NCBI GenBank assembly: GCA_032622095.1
Contig: CP136064.1
Span: 114,194,004-114,258,003, forward strand
Length of the DNA: 64,000 nucleotides
Source: Siphonodentalium dalli
Lineage: Eukaryota > Mollusca > Scaphopoda > Gadilida > Siphonodentaliidae
Direction: 5' to 3'
In this document: positions 1 to 12,059 of the stretch, one piece after another
Layout: every line of letters starts with the position of its first letter
Numbering within the stretch: the stretch's first letter is position 1
Program-made: the position numbers and the translations under genes
Notes under the pieces: generated by a model
What the model saw: the letters and a program-made list of their open reading frames with translations, nothing else
The model's database searches: none
Told to the model about the DNA's origin: nothing

Positions 1-447
1 TCCATGAACGATATGCAATTTATACAGAATTGTGTAGAATTTTTCAAATTTACACAAAGAAGGCCGTCTCGGGTGTGTAATAAACTTGCTGTATTATTAC
101 TTGTAATATGGGATTGTAGATATTTGTTGAATTGACTCATGTTGCATTTAAACTGTTGTACCTATTCTGTTAACTCTTTAATTTTATATGCTGTTGGAAT
201 CATGAATTTCATTAGGTATTTTTTCAAATTTTATATTTGATCTGTTGAACTAGTTTAGTCCAGATCCTGTGTGTATCACTTTCCAGCGTGTAGTTTTATG
301 CTGTTTTTTTTTTAGTTTTGTTTGAGGGAATAATAGTTTTACAGAGCACTATTTTATCTTGGTGAGTTTGCATTTTCCAATTTAACCTTTTCTTATACTA
401 TGTAACAGAACGAGAGAGAGAAGTGCGGGAGTCGCACCGAAATTCGG
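1..447. other. AT-rich, no gene seen
   Basis: No open frame or known repeat stands out. It is rich in T runs, with stop codons in all frames. Confidence 0.5.
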
Positions 448-555
448 CAGCACCTGAAATCCCAAGCCGGTCACCCATCCAAGGACTAACCGAACTCGAC
501 GTTGCTTAACTTCGGTGATCACACAAAGCATCTTAACAGCTGTGACCAAGAGATC
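448..555 (-). pseudogene. 5S rRNA-like fragment
   Basis: On the minus strand the stretch reads GATCACCGAAGTTAAGCAAC, then GTTCGGTTAGTCCTTGGATG, then GGTGACC and GGTGCTG. This is the 3' two thirds of a eukaryotic 5S rRNA, including the box A and box C internal promoter positions. The 5' third does not match a normal 5S gene, and TTAGTCC replaces the usual TTAGTAC. It could be a decayed 5S gene or the 5S-derived head of a SINE. Confidence 0.6.
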
Positions 556-690
556 TAGACCTCTCGAGCAGAGAAGTCATCGGCCTTCTATATTTACAAT
601 GCGATCGCTACAACTAAATTGATTCTCCTGAATCAACTGAAGGTGTTTTCAGGAAAAATAGGCAGAAGTACAGAAGAAGTCATAGGATGG
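556..690. other. Unassigned sequence
   Basis: No gene is seen. It leads into the family E repeats; the stretch AGGCAGAAGTACAGAAG recurs near other family E copies. Confidence 0.4.
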
Positions 691-1150
691 AAATGTTCAG
701 ATAATAAGTTTAACAAACGACCTATGGTTTGTTGAACTTATTATATGAACATTTCCTATGGCAACTACTCGTCAATGAGTATTTAGCAAAGAAAGGGGTA
801 ATCATGGGGAGTCTGGAAAGAGACTTCACTCATATTCATTTTAACCCTCTCATTACTGCATGGATTCTGCAGTTCAGTTATAATAGAATACCTTGGTTTG
901 GTCTATTAATCACTTGGCGGAGTGTGTCGATGATACAAATACAGAAAACATAGAATCCTATTCATACATTTGTAGGGATTGTTGAGGAGATAAGTTCAGC
1001 AATCAGCCTAGTGACTGTCCAACAACTCATTAGCAGTATCCAGTCATAAAAGGGTTAACCCTTTCTTTACTAAATGGATTCTCCATTCAGTTATAAAGGT
1101 ATACATTGGAATGGTCAATTATTCATTTGGAGGGACGTCCAGGAAATATA
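691..1150. repeat. Family E repeat cluster (E1)
   Basis: It starts with a hairpin whose arms read TTCAGATAATAAGTTTAACA and its complement around 697-757, then AACTACTCGTCAATGAG, a run of AAAGAAAGG, and the mirror CCCTTTCTTTACTAAATGGA near 1060. Related copies occur at 2837, 11723, 34655 and 55751. Copies end in GGGTTAA, so TTAA is a likely target site. Confidence 0.65.
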
Positions 1151-2018
1151 AGTAGACAAAAAGGGGGTGGGGTGGTGCATCTGGTATAAGGGATGTAATT
1201 CTATTGTTTTGTTACATTACGAAGGGGGTTCTGTTATTTTCTGTAGAGTGATGTGCGCTGACAATTTAGAAGAAAGGTCAGTCAAGGTCATGTTACTCCT
1301 GAAGTTCTATGAGCACAGTCCAAGCCAGAATATACCGTTGATGAATTCACTTTTGGTTGGATGCGATCGATGAGTGGATAATAAACATCACAATTCTTCC
1401 CATATGAAAAAATACAATAGTTTTATGTACAGTAGTAATACTAAACTATACTGGCATATTTTTATTTTTTATTGGAATAAACAGACATCAATGAATGAAT
1501 GTATATACTAGCATATTACTGTAGTATACAATGTTATACTGCAGTATATTATGGTTTTACTACAGTACAATATAATATACTATGCATCTATGATCTACCA
1601 TAGTTATACTAAGACTATGATTAAAAAAACTGCGGTAAAATATAAATTAAAGAAAATCCAAAATGGCCACCAAGGTCACGTGACCCTATGATGACCCCCA
1701 TGGCCAATGACGTTGAATGGGTTTCCATGGTGGCTGGTGATAGGTCATTGCCATATTTACCCACATGAGAAGTTTCAACTAAATACATCAATAATTACCC
1801 GATAGTAATTGCATTACCATTATATACATAAAATACTTGTATTTACATCCAGAATGCATGGCACTGGGGTGTATGTCCATGTGGCGGAGTGGCAGTTAAA
1901 GTCTTGGATGTGGTGATGACGACAATAGGCAACAAGAAAACAAATTCTCAACAGCCAGTTATGATATCAAAGACTTTCAATGCATCAATGTTATTTGTTC
2001 AACTGTTCTTTTGTCAAG
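1151..2018. other. No gene seen; AT-rich inverted repeats
   Basis: The stretch 1440-1640 is made of short self-complementary pieces such as ACTGTAGTATACA and TATACTGCAGTATA. From 1655 to 1750 there is a GGCCACCAAGGTCACGTGACC block with small inverted repeats. No coding signal. Confidence 0.5.
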
Positions 2019-2752
2019 CAGAATGAGGTATCCAGAGGGTGAATTTAGTGACGCTATCCCGCATAGTGGGCTAGCATCACTAAATTCGCCCTCTGGGGTA
2101 CTCATTTGTTTAGGCTTCATCTTCTCTGGATAGTTTCTTTATTATCAAATTTCTATAAAAATTTCTGCTCATAGGTTCTATTTCTTTTTTAGTTTAGTTT
2201 CTCTCTACCCACAAATTGGCAGACAACACGATAACACATTTCATAATCAAGGTTTCCAATGGGTGTACATCACAATATTCACCATTTGGGAACTTCAATC
2301 CCAGTCTATGTCTCCCATAGCAAATGAGGCCATGCAGAATGAGGTCCCCAGAGGGTGAATTTAGTGATGCTATCCCGCAAAGCGGACAAGCATCACCAAA
2401 TTTACCCTCTGGGGACCTCAATCTGCTTATGGCTCATCTTCTGGGAAGTATCTACTATCTATAGTCTAATTAACATTGCTTTTAGTTACTTTTTCCCTCA
2501 TGGGAAGTTTCTATATCCCCTAATTTGCAGAAGATAAATTCATATCGAGGTGACTTATGGGTGAACATCACCAACTTCAACTGGGGAAATTCAATATGAT
2601 CCTAGGCCTCCCATACCAGTTGAGGCCTAAGCAGAATGAGGTTTCCAGAGGGTGAATTTGGTGATGCTAGCCCACTGTGTGGGATAGCTTCACTAAATTC
2701 ACCCTCTGGGGACCCTATTCTGCAAATGACAGACACGCTATTTGCAGGCTTG
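2019..2752. mobile_element. Family A composite hairpin element, three-hairpin copy (A1)
   Basis: Three hairpins of about 90 bases (2019-2107, 2334-2426, 2631-2723) are separated by two spacers. Each arm reads GCAGAATGAGGTCCCCAGAG then GGTGAATTTAGTGATGCT, and its complement follows after a short GC loop. The spacers share TTAGTTACTTTTTCCC and CCCAATGGGTG-type blocks. The right end runs on to TTTGCAGGCTTG, the outer terminus seen in other copies. Short open frames here are by-products of the arms. Confidence 0.85.
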
Positions 2753-3660
2753 TCTATAGTACAGATAATCCCAGCGGGAGCTGAAAGGGCATGCAAATAA
2801 ATTGAATAATATGTATTTATCCTATTTATTGGAGGGAAAATGTTCAGATAATAAGTTCAACAAACATTTCTCAATGGAAAGTTAGTAAAGAAAGGGTTAA
2901 CCGCAGTGATTCAGTTATTTTATTATTGAGGACCTGTGTAACCTCAGCCTTGTGATATGAAATAGAGCTTTGGTGTTATGTGTGTATGCTTACCAAGTTA
3001 GTATATATTACTGTGAAGATCTCTGACAATAAGTTGTATAAATAGGCAGAATGTAACACAAATTGATATAATTATAATAATCATTGTCATCATGGAATAA
3101 ACTCTGTTTTTATCAGTAAAGAGAAAACCATCGCAAAATAAAATGAGATTTTTTTTTATACTCCCGTTTAAAAACAATGTATTATGTTTCCGGATGATAA
3201 CTTTAGTAAGTCTGAACTGAATGGACTGAAATTTGGTATGTGGGTTTACAAGCCCAAAATACAGGTCAAGTTAGAATTTGGTTCCGCCCGCCAATTTTCA
3301 TCTGAGTAATGGCCCATTATTGAAATTACCAGGGGTGTATTTTGCCACGCCCTAGCGATGCTCTTGTTTTTGTAATATAAATGTTTTACTTCGCCAACAC
3401 ATCTTATACACCTGGCAGGCAGAGTTGGATGAAACTATACTATAATGAACATATGGCTGACAAGCATAACCAGAGATTCAACTCAAATCTAGATTATATC
3501 TGCCTATAGCTGGATTTATGTCCGAGATCTTTGTGGTGACATTTATATGAGAGTGCTGTTCCTGTCTAGGTGTATATGATTTGTATATGAGATAATAATA
3601 ATTCAATACAAATATGTCGTTTTCCATCCCCTTTACCTTGTACTTTCCTTATTTGACCAA
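2753..3660. repeat. Family E copy and a CGG/TTTCCGGATGATAACT-type repeat
   Basis: 2837-2900 is a short family E copy ending in GGGTTAA. 3170-3370 contains GTTTCCGGATGATAACTTTA and AATACAGGTCAAGTTAGAAT, the same blocks as the long repeats at 3661-4730 and 54690-55650. No gene is seen. Confidence 0.6.
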
Positions 3661-4730
3661 AATAAATTGCCCTATCAATATAGTCTGATTAGAAAGACTG
3701 GGCTAAGAGAATTGGGTTCATTATACCCCCACCTTCGAAGAAAATGGGGGGTATACTGGATTGACTGCGTCTGTCCATCACGCTTTCTCCCTCCGTGCGT
3801 CCATCTGTCCGTCGTCCCGTCCGTCCGACCTCATAACTCGAACCACTATGAACCAATTTCAATAATTTTGTGTATGCAATCTCCTTAGGACTGCCTCTCC
3901 GCATGATGCTAATTGTGGTTCGGTAAGACTTTTTTTTTTAAGTTACGCCTCATTTTTCGACTTGGAAAATTTCTCACTTTTTCTGTTTCCGGATGATATC
4001 TCAAGTTTGGATCCTTTAATTGCAAATTGTATATCAGTCATATCAAGATACAGGTTGAGTTCGAATTTGAGTTTGATCCGATGATTTTTTCTAGAGTAAT
4101 GGACTTTTTTCGACTTAGAAAATTAAATTTACTTCTTTTTTTTTTGGTTTCCAGATGATAACTAAAGTTTGGACTGTTCAATTGAAAATTCTGTTTTTGT
4201 GTGAGTCAATGATATCATAATACAGATCAAGTTCGAATTTGAGTTTGATTCGATGATTTTTCTCAGAGTTATGGGCTTTTCGTCTTAGAAAATTGAATTT
4301 TCATGTTTTTTCTTTGGTTTCCGGATGATAACTCAAGTTTGGAAATTCTTTTTTTGTTTGTGGGTCGTTCATATCAAAATACAGGTCAAGTTCGAATTTG
4401 AGTTTGATCCAATGATTTTTCCCAAAGTTATGGGCCTTTCGACTTTGAAATTATTTTTTTATAATTTTCTGTTTTTCTGTATGAGGGTACCTTCATGGTG
4501 TAATCAACTCCTCCTACAGTTTGGTCGTAGATATTTGAAACTTCCTTTTTTTTGGATGCTATCACAGTCGACAAAAGCCATCTTAGATGTTAAGGTTGCG
4601 TTTCATTTTCTACCCTTTCTTTGGGTTTCTGCAATCATTCGAACAAATATGAACCAATATCAAAATTATTAATCCAAATTTTTCTTTAAAGTTAAAAATC
4701 TTTTTTGTTGGGTTTACGGATAATGCGGGT
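3661..4730. repeat. GGGGGTATACTGG / CGTCCGTCC repeat (family F)
   Basis: A short hairpin, CCCCCACCTTCGAAGAAAAT with GGGGGTA, opens the element near 3726, followed by a CGTCCATCTGTCCGTCGTCC tract. Then come four or more degenerate internal repeats with TTTCCGGATGATAACTCAAG and TTCGAATTTGAGTTTGATCC, and a 3' part GTAATCAACTCCTCCTACAG. The same modules recur at 40111-40495, 53366-54050 and 54690-55650. Serine/arginine/proline-rich open frames across it are products of the CGTC tract. Confidence 0.7.
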
Positions 4731-5422
4731 TGAATTTGCCACGGTGGGGGTATGCTAGCACTCGAGTTATCTCGTACTTTATATGGGGTCTAGATGTTCT
4801 GTAGAAATGTAAGAAATTGAGTTCCCCACGTAAACATGATTTCAACCATCTTAGGAAGCTCAAATATATATGTGATGTGAGTGACACCACTGCATCTCTG
4901 TAATAAAGCAACCTAATTGATGCCGAAAGTATGGTTATACTGACACATTGGCCCCTAACTCTGTTGTGCCGTCTGAAATGACATTTTATGATAAGATTCA
5001 CAAAATCCCCTAACATTCTGCACTCCAGACTAACTAGTTAGTTTGTGTATTTGAATAGTAGACATAAATTTTGAAGTAGCATGATCACACACGTAATATT
5101 GTATTTGTAGTCGGCACCCAGAGCCGCCCATCTAAACCTGGAATGTGGATATATTCCCCAGATGTGGCAACGAGTTATGTCGTCATCAGAACTAGTGCAG
5201 GCTACTCCAAAAGGTCTAATCAGCACATGTTTATTATTTACAATATTGAACATCATGATCGTCTGATAAAGTACTCATGAGAAAAACGCGGCAAAGTGCA
5301 AGTACGAGATAACTCATAGTCAGCACCCAGTCAAAATACCATGAGATGGCGTTGCTCTGTGCCGACTACAAGTTATCTCCCTGGAATGTTATACCATAGG
5401 GTTCCCTCACTCAACGTGTTAA
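4731..5422. repeat. Degenerate family C material
   Basis: Several CGAGTTATCTCGTA and TACGAGATAACTCATAGT motifs (around 4763, 5302) are mixed with CAGCACCCAG and GTAGTCGGCACCCAG blocks. The right end ACTCAACGTGTTAA (5409-5422) equals the right end of element C1. The left end is lost. Confidence 0.55.
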
Positions 5423-5614
5423 GTACAATTGTGGTGACTAGTACAACACTTTGGAAATTGCAACCTGATGACAACACCAAGGATCCTTTGAATTGAGTCT
5501 TTAGTCTTTGCAGTCTTTGTCCCAGATTTTACTATAAGCACAGGTCCCTGACACAAAATTAGTCATAAAATTAAAAGTACCTGTATACAAGACAAGGTTT
5601 TTAACTCTTACCCA

Positions 5615-5631
5615 CCCCCCCCCCCCCCCCC
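5615..5631 (+). repeat. Poly-C run
   Basis: Seventeen consecutive C, flanked by further C-rich triplets. Length in the assembly may be unreliable. Confidence 0.9.
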
Positions 5632-5690
5632 ACCCAAAGGCATTTTCTGATGTCTCAAGGATGAAGTGATGTGCCTGCCAACTGGAAACA

Positions 5691-5955
5691 TTAACCTTTT
5701 CATGATGGGAGCTGTGCTGGTGCAGCACTCAAGATTCTGTGCCAGTGCATTCTCTTATGTATGCGAGTCTCCCATAGGGAGCGTCATATATATAAGAGAA
5801 TGCACTGGCTTACAAGGTCAATGTAAATATTGTTAGGCCAATGTGTTCTCTTATACATGCGAGGATCCAAATGGGAGACTCATATATATATAAGAGAATG
5901 CATTGGCACAGGGTTTTCGCAAAATTTCAGGAAGCTCCAGTCATGGAAGGGTTAA
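5691..5955. mobile_element. Family B double-hairpin TTAA element (B1)
   Basis: It starts TTAACCTTTTCATGATGGGAGC and ends with the complement, GCTCCAGTCATGGAAGGGTTAA, in which TTAA sits at each end. Between are two hairpins in a row, each built from GCATTCTCTTATATATGCGAG and its complement CATATATAAGAGAATGCA, joined by AAGGTCAATGTAAATATTGT. The same design is seen at 8761, 12863 and 23580. No coding capacity. The TTAA ends suggest a piggyBac-type mobiliser; that is inference. Confidence 0.85.
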
Positions 5956-6530
5956 GAACTTTAAAACTATTGCCGAAAAACTTTAAAATGTCTTATGTGT
6001 ACCGGAACGCTGTCCACAATGGAAAGCTTACACATGACACAATGCAAATATATGTTGATATCTCAAAATGGCCGAGTTTTAACAGATGTCGTTTTCATGT
6101 CTGGTGATACTCTAGTATAATTTTTAGAAGTCAAGTTTGAGCTATTGCCTTGATTTGGCATCCATCTGTGTGTGTGTCCGTCCATCAACAATATCCTTCA
6201 GCACACTCTGCAGGCTACTTACCTCATCCGATCATCACTAAACGTCATATGGATCTTCGATGGGAGACGCCACCAGCCATCTTGGATTTCAGATTTAAAT
6301 CCCATCGATACACAACCCACATTTATTGGAGAAATGTTTTGAAAATTTACAAGCATTTTGCAAGATTTTTGATAAAAAAAAACATGGCAGCCAGCGACCA
6401 TCTTGGATTTTACTCTAAATCATATGATACACCCTACACGCAGCCAACATTTTCATCCGATTGATCCTAAACTTCAAATGGATCTTGGGGGTGATCTCCA
6501 GATGGGAGCTATCAAATTTGAATGATTTTT
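5956..6530. repeat. Unclassified repeat with CAGCCATCTTGGATTT blocks
   Basis: Two blocks reading CCATCTTGGATTT (6280, 6398) and a short CATCCGATCATCACTAAAC motif recur near 8640-8760 and 25890-25990. An open frame of about 100 codons here matches nothing I know and is compositionally part of the repeat. Confidence 0.45.
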
Positions 6531-7375
6531 AGCTCACCTGAGACGAAGTCTCCGGTGGAGCTATACTCATCACTCCTCGTCCGTCGTCCGTCCGTGCGTC
6601 TGTCGAGCCGTCCGTCATCTTCTCCTCTGAAACCATCATACCGAATTGGTTCATATTTGGTGTGGATGTTCCCTAGGTGACTCTCATTCAGATTTGTTCA
6701 AATGTGGTCACTGGGTCAAATAGTTGCGAAACCAGGGCCATAACTCGATTCCTCCATAGTAATTCTTACAACAACTTCTTGTCCATAACCATTGTGCCGA
6801 TTTAGCTAATATTTGGTATGGAGGGTCCTTGGGTGACTGGTGTTCAGATTTGTTCAAATGAGGTCACCCGGTCAATTAGTTGAGAAACCAGGGCCATAAC
6901 TCATAGTAATTCTTACAATGACTTCTTCTAAAAAAATATTGGGCCGATTTAGCTTATATTTGGTACTGAGGGACCTTGGGTGACTGGGAATCAGATTTGT
7001 TCAAATTGGGTCACTGGGTCAAATAGGGGCAGAGCCAGGGACATAACTCTAAAAACAAAAAAATTACATTTTTGCATTTTGATCATATTTGGTGTGGATG
7101 TTCCCTAGGTGACTGTCATTCAGATTTGTTCAAATGAGGTCACTGTGTCAAATAGTTGCGAAACCAGGGCCATAACTATATTCCTCCTTGGTAATTCTTA
7201 TAACGACTTCTTGTCTTGAACCATTATGCCGATTTAGTTTATATTTGGTATGGGGGGTCATTGAATGACTGGGGTTCAGATTTGTTCAAATGGGGTCACT
7301 GGGTCAAATAGGGGTGGAGCCAGGGCCATAATTAAAAAAAAAAAAATAACAAATTCAGGAACTCCTTGATCAATT
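6531..7375. repeat. AGCTCACCTGAGACGAAGTC repeat (bivalve-type)
   Basis: It opens with AGCTCACCTGAGACGAAGTC and a near-complement that forms a short hairpin, then a CGTCCGTCGTCCGTCCG tract. The rest is four imperfect internal repeats of about 150 bases with TCAGATTTGTTCAAAT, GGTCACTGGGTCAAATAG and CCAGGGCCATAACT. I associate this type of repeat with bivalves. No coding capacity. Confidence 0.7.
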
Positions 7376-7664
7376 TAACATACAAAAAAAAAATTATCAC
7401 CCTCCCCCCACATGACCCAGAACCCCACCCTGCCCCCAACCAACAGCATTCCACCCTATCTCATCTCCTAACTCACAGGATCTCTCCCACCAACAGATTA
7501 AGTCAATTGTATTAGCTACAGACAGAGAGAGAGAGAGAGTTAATATAAATACACACACAGTCATCAATTGAGATGTTTATCAGGCTGACATATCCTGTGT
7601 GAACTAATGCTTAGCTAGCACTCATGCCAATGTGTTATTAAAATAAACACAAATTATTGTTCTC
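7376..7664. other. A- and C-rich low-complexity sequence
   Basis: An A run, a CCCTCCCCCCACATGACC stretch and a (GA)n tract at 7524-7538. No gene. Confidence 0.5.
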
Positions 7665-8103
7665 TAACCTGAATTTAGTGTGTCTGGCATTTGCAGAATG
7701 AGGTTCCCAGAGTGTGAATTTAGTTATGCTACCCTGCACAGCAGTCTAGCATCACCAAATACACTAGCCAGGGTCCTCATTCTGCTTAGGCCTCATCGTC
7801 TGGGAAGTATATAGGCACTTAAATTGACATTTTTACTTACTTTTTCCCTTCTGTTTAGTTTCTATATCCCCTAATTTGTAAATATAAAATGCATAATTGA
7901 GGTGCCCAATGTGTGCACATCACCAACTTTAACTGGAGAACTTCAATCTAATGCTATGTCTCCCATAGCAGTTGAGGCCTACGCAGAATGAGGTCCCCAG
8001 AGGGTGAATTTGGTGATGCTAGCCCGCATTGCAGGATTGTGTCATTAAATTCACCCTTTGGGGACCTCATTCTGCAAATGTCAGACACTATGTTCAGGCT
8101 TGG
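7665..8103. mobile_element. Family A composite hairpin element (A2)
   Basis: Two hairpins (about 7692-7785 and 7983-8075) surround one spacer. The outer ends read CTGAATTTAGTGTGTCTGGC and CAGACACTATGTTCAGGCTT, which are inverted copies of each other. The left hairpin is more decayed than the right. Confidence 0.85.
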
Positions 8104-8540
8104 CTTTTCGAATATTATGTTCTTAACCACCAGTATCCAGTTGAACTCATTATACCCTGATTTTGCAAAGAAAACTTGGGGGGTATATTGGATTGAATTT
8201 GTCAGTCTCTATGTCAGACTGTTATCCCATCCATCCATCTGTCATTATGTCTCTATCCGTCCATCAATTGTTTTCTTCTCCAGATACATATTAAAGACCA
8301 AATGGGTTTATATATTTAGGTGTGGATGTAAATCCTTGTTTTGATCCCAGCTGTAGGAGTAACACAATACATTGGTATTGCTGGGCAAAATGTTTGTGCC
8401 ATCATTAATTATCTCCATGTCAACAGGTCTCCCAGACATTCTGGTAGCTGATAGTGGCTTTATGAATGGAATTTTATCCCATGTTTATCTCAGATACAAA
8501 TTACCTGTTTGACAGATAAAGTTTATTTTTACTATTAATA
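8104..8540. repeat. Family F fragment and unassigned sequence
   Basis: GGGGGGTATATTGGATTGAA (8179) and a CATCCATCCATCTGTC tract mark a truncated family F repeat to about 8345. The rest has no feature. Confidence 0.5.
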
Positions 8541-8620
8541 TTAACCATTTCATGACCAGAGTTGTGCTGGTGAGAGCAATGAATACACTGTGCTTGTGCA
8601 TTATCTTATATATGCTCCCA
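8541..8620. repeat. Truncated family B element
   Basis: TTAACCATTTCATGACCAGA is the left end of family B, followed by half of the first hairpin (GCATTATCTTATATATGC). The rest is missing. Confidence 0.7.
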
Positions 8621-8760
8621 ATCTAAAACATGACCACCAGCAGCCATCTTGGATTTTACTCTTTGCATAACTAAATCCTTTGCCACACCTTACAGCCAAC
8701 ATTTTTTATCCGATTGTTGCCAAACTTCATATGGCTCTCCGGGTTGACCTCTAGTATTAC

Positions 8761-9018
8761 TTAACCCTTTCATGATGGGAGCTGTGCTGGTGCAGCATTA
8801 AAGATCATATGTCAGTACATTCTCTTATATATGCAAATTTCCCATAGGGAGCCTTGCATATATAAGAGAATGCACTGGCTTGCAAGGTCATTGTAAATAT
8901 TGTTAGGCCAATCTAGTTTCCTATATATGTGAGGTGCGGGAGACTCGCATTTATAAGAGAATGCATTGGCACAGGGTTTTCGCAAAATTTCAGGAAGCTC
9001 CAGTCATGGCAGGGTTAA
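8761..9018. mobile_element. Family B double-hairpin TTAA element (B2)
   Basis: Complete: starts TTAACCCTTTCATGATGGGA, has two hairpins and ends CATGGCAGGGTTAA. The loop of the second hairpin is short. It shares more than 80% by eye with B1. Confidence 0.88.
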
Positions 9019-9513
9019 TCAAAGAATTAAAAAAACAAACAAATTTAAATAAAAATAGAGACGGGTCCAGATAAAAATTAAGTCAGAACGAAATCACAAG
9101 CGAGCTAAAACTGTAAGAACTGCTGAACCCCAGTGTATATAGCTTTTTGCTTATTTATTTCCATCTCATCGGCCCTAAGTACGGTCTGTAGAGTGCCAGG
9201 GCTGATAAAATCAGCCCTAAAAAAAAATAAAAAAACATTTATTTTTTTTAGATTTTGTTTTTGTTTGGGTTGAATTTTTTTTTGGGTATGCTTAAGCATG
9301 CTATAGCGAATTTAAAAACAAACTGGTTAAAACCTTAGGGGCATGTTATAACTCAAAACTATCACCAATAATTCATAGTAATAATTTTGATGCCCATGAA
9401 AAACGTAAGATTCCCTGGCACTAAACCTACAAAATAAGTCTGGCACTGAAAGAGAGTAGAATATAAGACAAAATTATTAAAATTGTAAAAAATAATAACA
9501 AATGATGAAAATT

Positions 9514-9639
9514 TGTTAGGCCAATGCATTCTCTTATATTTGCGAGGCGACCTATGGTCAACTCGCATATATAAGAGAATGCATTGGCACAAAGTATATG
9601 GGTTGATACAAAAATCGGACTTGGCACTGAAAGGGTTAA
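9514..9639. repeat. Half of a family B element (B3)
   Basis: Only the second hairpin (GCATTCTCTTATATTTGCGA and complement) and a right end AAAGGGTTAA are kept. The right flank differs from complete copies. Confidence 0.7.
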
Positions 9640-10531
9640 GGGAGTACTCAGTTAGGTGTCAGTAGATCTTGTCAGTATGCTAACATTGCTATGCGCACAA
9701 ATTTGTTGCGGCTGGTGTTTTTCTTGACTCGCCCAGGTTGTCGTGAAAAGTATTTATCCATCGGTATGTTTATCCAAATTTTGGGAATAAAACCTGTGTG
9801 GTTATTCTTGGTATTTGTCGGCACTTGATTCTCTATAAAAGCCTGTATTTGATCCTCAGAAAGCATGTAACACGGAAATTGAAAAAAACTCAATGTGGAA
9901 GTGAAATGTCTGCTAAATCCACATCACAATTTCACCGATTCATTTGGCAATATAGAGTTACTTCTTGATATCACGGAGTCCCAATAATTTTTTAAAAGTC
10001 ATATTGAGGACTCAATTGAGTCCAATATGACTTTTGGGAGTCCAATATGACTTTTTCCTGGCTTATCATGTGACAGCTTTTGCCCAATCAAAAATAGTTC
10101 AGGGATGGATAATAATATGCCATATAAATTAATAGATTATTATGTTATTATGTTGTATAACTAAATACAGAATTCTTTACAATGGATATATATATTCTGT
10201 TTTATTTTTCAATGCCAAATATATGTTGATCAATTTTACCAAGAATACATTCTATTAACCTGAATATAATCATGGGAGTTCAGAACATGTATTTTCACAA
10301 CTAACCCCAGATGGACAAGAATTAAATACAAAACGTCTTGGTACTTTGTAAAATATATTTTGTTCAAAGAATATTTACAAAAAACTAATAAATTACAATG
10401 CAGCAAAAGTAACAATTAGTAACACTTTTGTTCTGTTTCATATATCAAAAGAGGTTTAGCAAAATCACAATTACAGCAACGATTACAAACATGTGTTAGG
10501 CTTCATTGAATTGCGCAGTCATGAAGAAGGC
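9640..10531. other. No gene seen; one perfect-type palindrome
   Basis: 9994-10035 is a palindrome around CTCAATTGAG with arms AAGTCATATTGAG / CTCAATATGACTT-like sequence (one side has an extra G). A third, direct copy GTCCAATATGACTTTT follows at 10039. The rest is AT-rich without features. Confidence 0.55.
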
Positions 10532-10975
10532 CAAGCCTGCAAATAGCGTGTTTGTAATTTGCAGAATGAGGTCCCCAGAGGGCGAATTTAGTGACGCTAT
10601 CCTGCACAGTGGGCTAGCATCATCAAATTCACCCTCTGGTGACCTCATTCTACTAAGACCTCATCTTTTGGGAAGTATCTATAGTCTCAAATTAACATTG
10701 TTTTCAGTTACTTTTTCCCTTCTGTTCAGTTTCTATATCTACTACTTTGCAGAAGATAAAATTCATAATCGAGGTGACTAATGGGTGAACATCACCAACT
10801 TCAACTGGGGAAATTCAATATGGTCAAAGGTCTCCCATACCAGTTGACGCCTAAGCAGAATGAGGTTCCCAGAGGGTGAATGTGGTGATGCTAGCCCACC
10901 ATGTCGGATAGCATCACTAAATTAACCCTCCAGGGACCTCATTTCTGCAAATAACAGACACACCATTCGCAGACT
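10532..10975. mobile_element. Family A composite hairpin element (A3)
   Basis: The most complete copy. The left end is CAAGCCTGCAAATAGCGTGT, the right end ACACACCATTCGCAGACTG, inverted. Two hairpins (about 10560-10652 and 10855-10948) flank a 200-base spacer with the ATGGGTGAACATCACCAACT block. Confidence 0.88.
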
Positions 10976-11722
10976 GAAGAAGGCATACCACTGATTCCAT
11001 AAAACCTGAAATCAATTACATTTGCCTCTTGCATGCTCACCATCATAAGATTTTTAAATGCATGTATTTTAACCCTTTCTTTAATACTAAGGAAGCAATA
11101 CACAAATTCAAGCAACTTTAGGCAACTTGGGAGGGAATAGTGTACTTCAAATCTATGCTGAACCAGTATCCTTGGCAAAAGCCCCATGAATCATTTTTTA
11201 TTTCAGAGAGCAATGATTAGCATAAACAACTTTGGTTTGGTCGTACCGTTAATGATTAATCATCTGATTTTAGCCATTTTTTTTTACTATAATTGGTCAT
11301 TTTCAACCCAAAAGCAGACCATGACAGATCAAATGTCAGTAAACAAGCTTCTTCTATCTGATAGAGCTATGATAGAACTGAGAAATATTTGAAATAAAAA
11401 AACATGTCTAAATATCGTAGCAATTTCAAATAATTGTCTTGCAAGGGCAGATGACAAAATTCAGGATCGCAAAATCAGCCTAATTTCTTATAGCCAAACA
11501 CACAGAGTTGGCACAATGAATACGAAAATCATGTTATGCATCCAAATTGCTAACTTTAGTGTGAACATTCACAGCTTTGTAAAATAACTAAATCATCAAA
11601 CCAGCAATGCCACATTTAACACAGGCAGCTATGTCCCCCAAATACTTATTTTTCAGACCACCTACAACCCTCAAAAATTGTATACAGCTATATAAATACT
11701 CATTGATAAGTAATTACTTTCT
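10976..11722. other. No gene seen
   Basis: AT-rich. A CCCTTTCTTTAATACTAAG fragment near 11073 resembles family E. Open frames of 60-90 codons here have no recognisable motif. Confidence 0.4.
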
Positions 11723-11918
11723 AAAATGTGCAGGTAATAAGTTCAACAAACAACCATTTCCCACCGACAAATATGAATCCTTCTGCACTTGTACTATATT
11801 TTTGGCTGTCTGTCGTCTGTTTTCATTTCCTGAAAACCCCACCAATTGAATAATAGACCATTTCAATGTATACTTTTCTAACTGAAGGGGAGAATCCATT
11901 TAGTTAAGAATGGGTTAA
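11723..11918. repeat. Family E copy (E3)
   Basis: It begins AAATGTGCAGGTAATAAGTT and contains AATAGACCATTTCAATGTAT, ending TGGGTTAA. It is an inverted-order, partial copy of the 691-1150 cluster. Confidence 0.6.
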
Positions 11919-12059
11919 ATTAGGGAAATTGAATGCTGATGAGCATGCAAAAAAAAACAACCTTCTTAGCTTTTTATAGAAGCAGTGGTGTGTCTTCCTC
12001 ATGACAAAAACAAGTCCAGTGTATAATGCAGCCAGGAAGTGCAATATATTTCTGACTGT

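Noticed and set aside
2194-2796. Short open frames with SPEGEFG / [10 protein letters not shown] peptides (also at 7988, 10506, 15643 and 19658)
   Set aside because: They are the two arms of family A hairpins read as protein.
3667-3904. Open frames rich in Pro, Ser, Val and Arg (also at 8150, 32330, 40000 and 59100)
   Set aside because: They are translations of the CGTCCGTCCG tracts in family F repeats.
4050-4070. GAGTTCGAATTTGAG as a tRNA T-arm
   Set aside because: It recurs in every family F unit without any clover-leaf around it.
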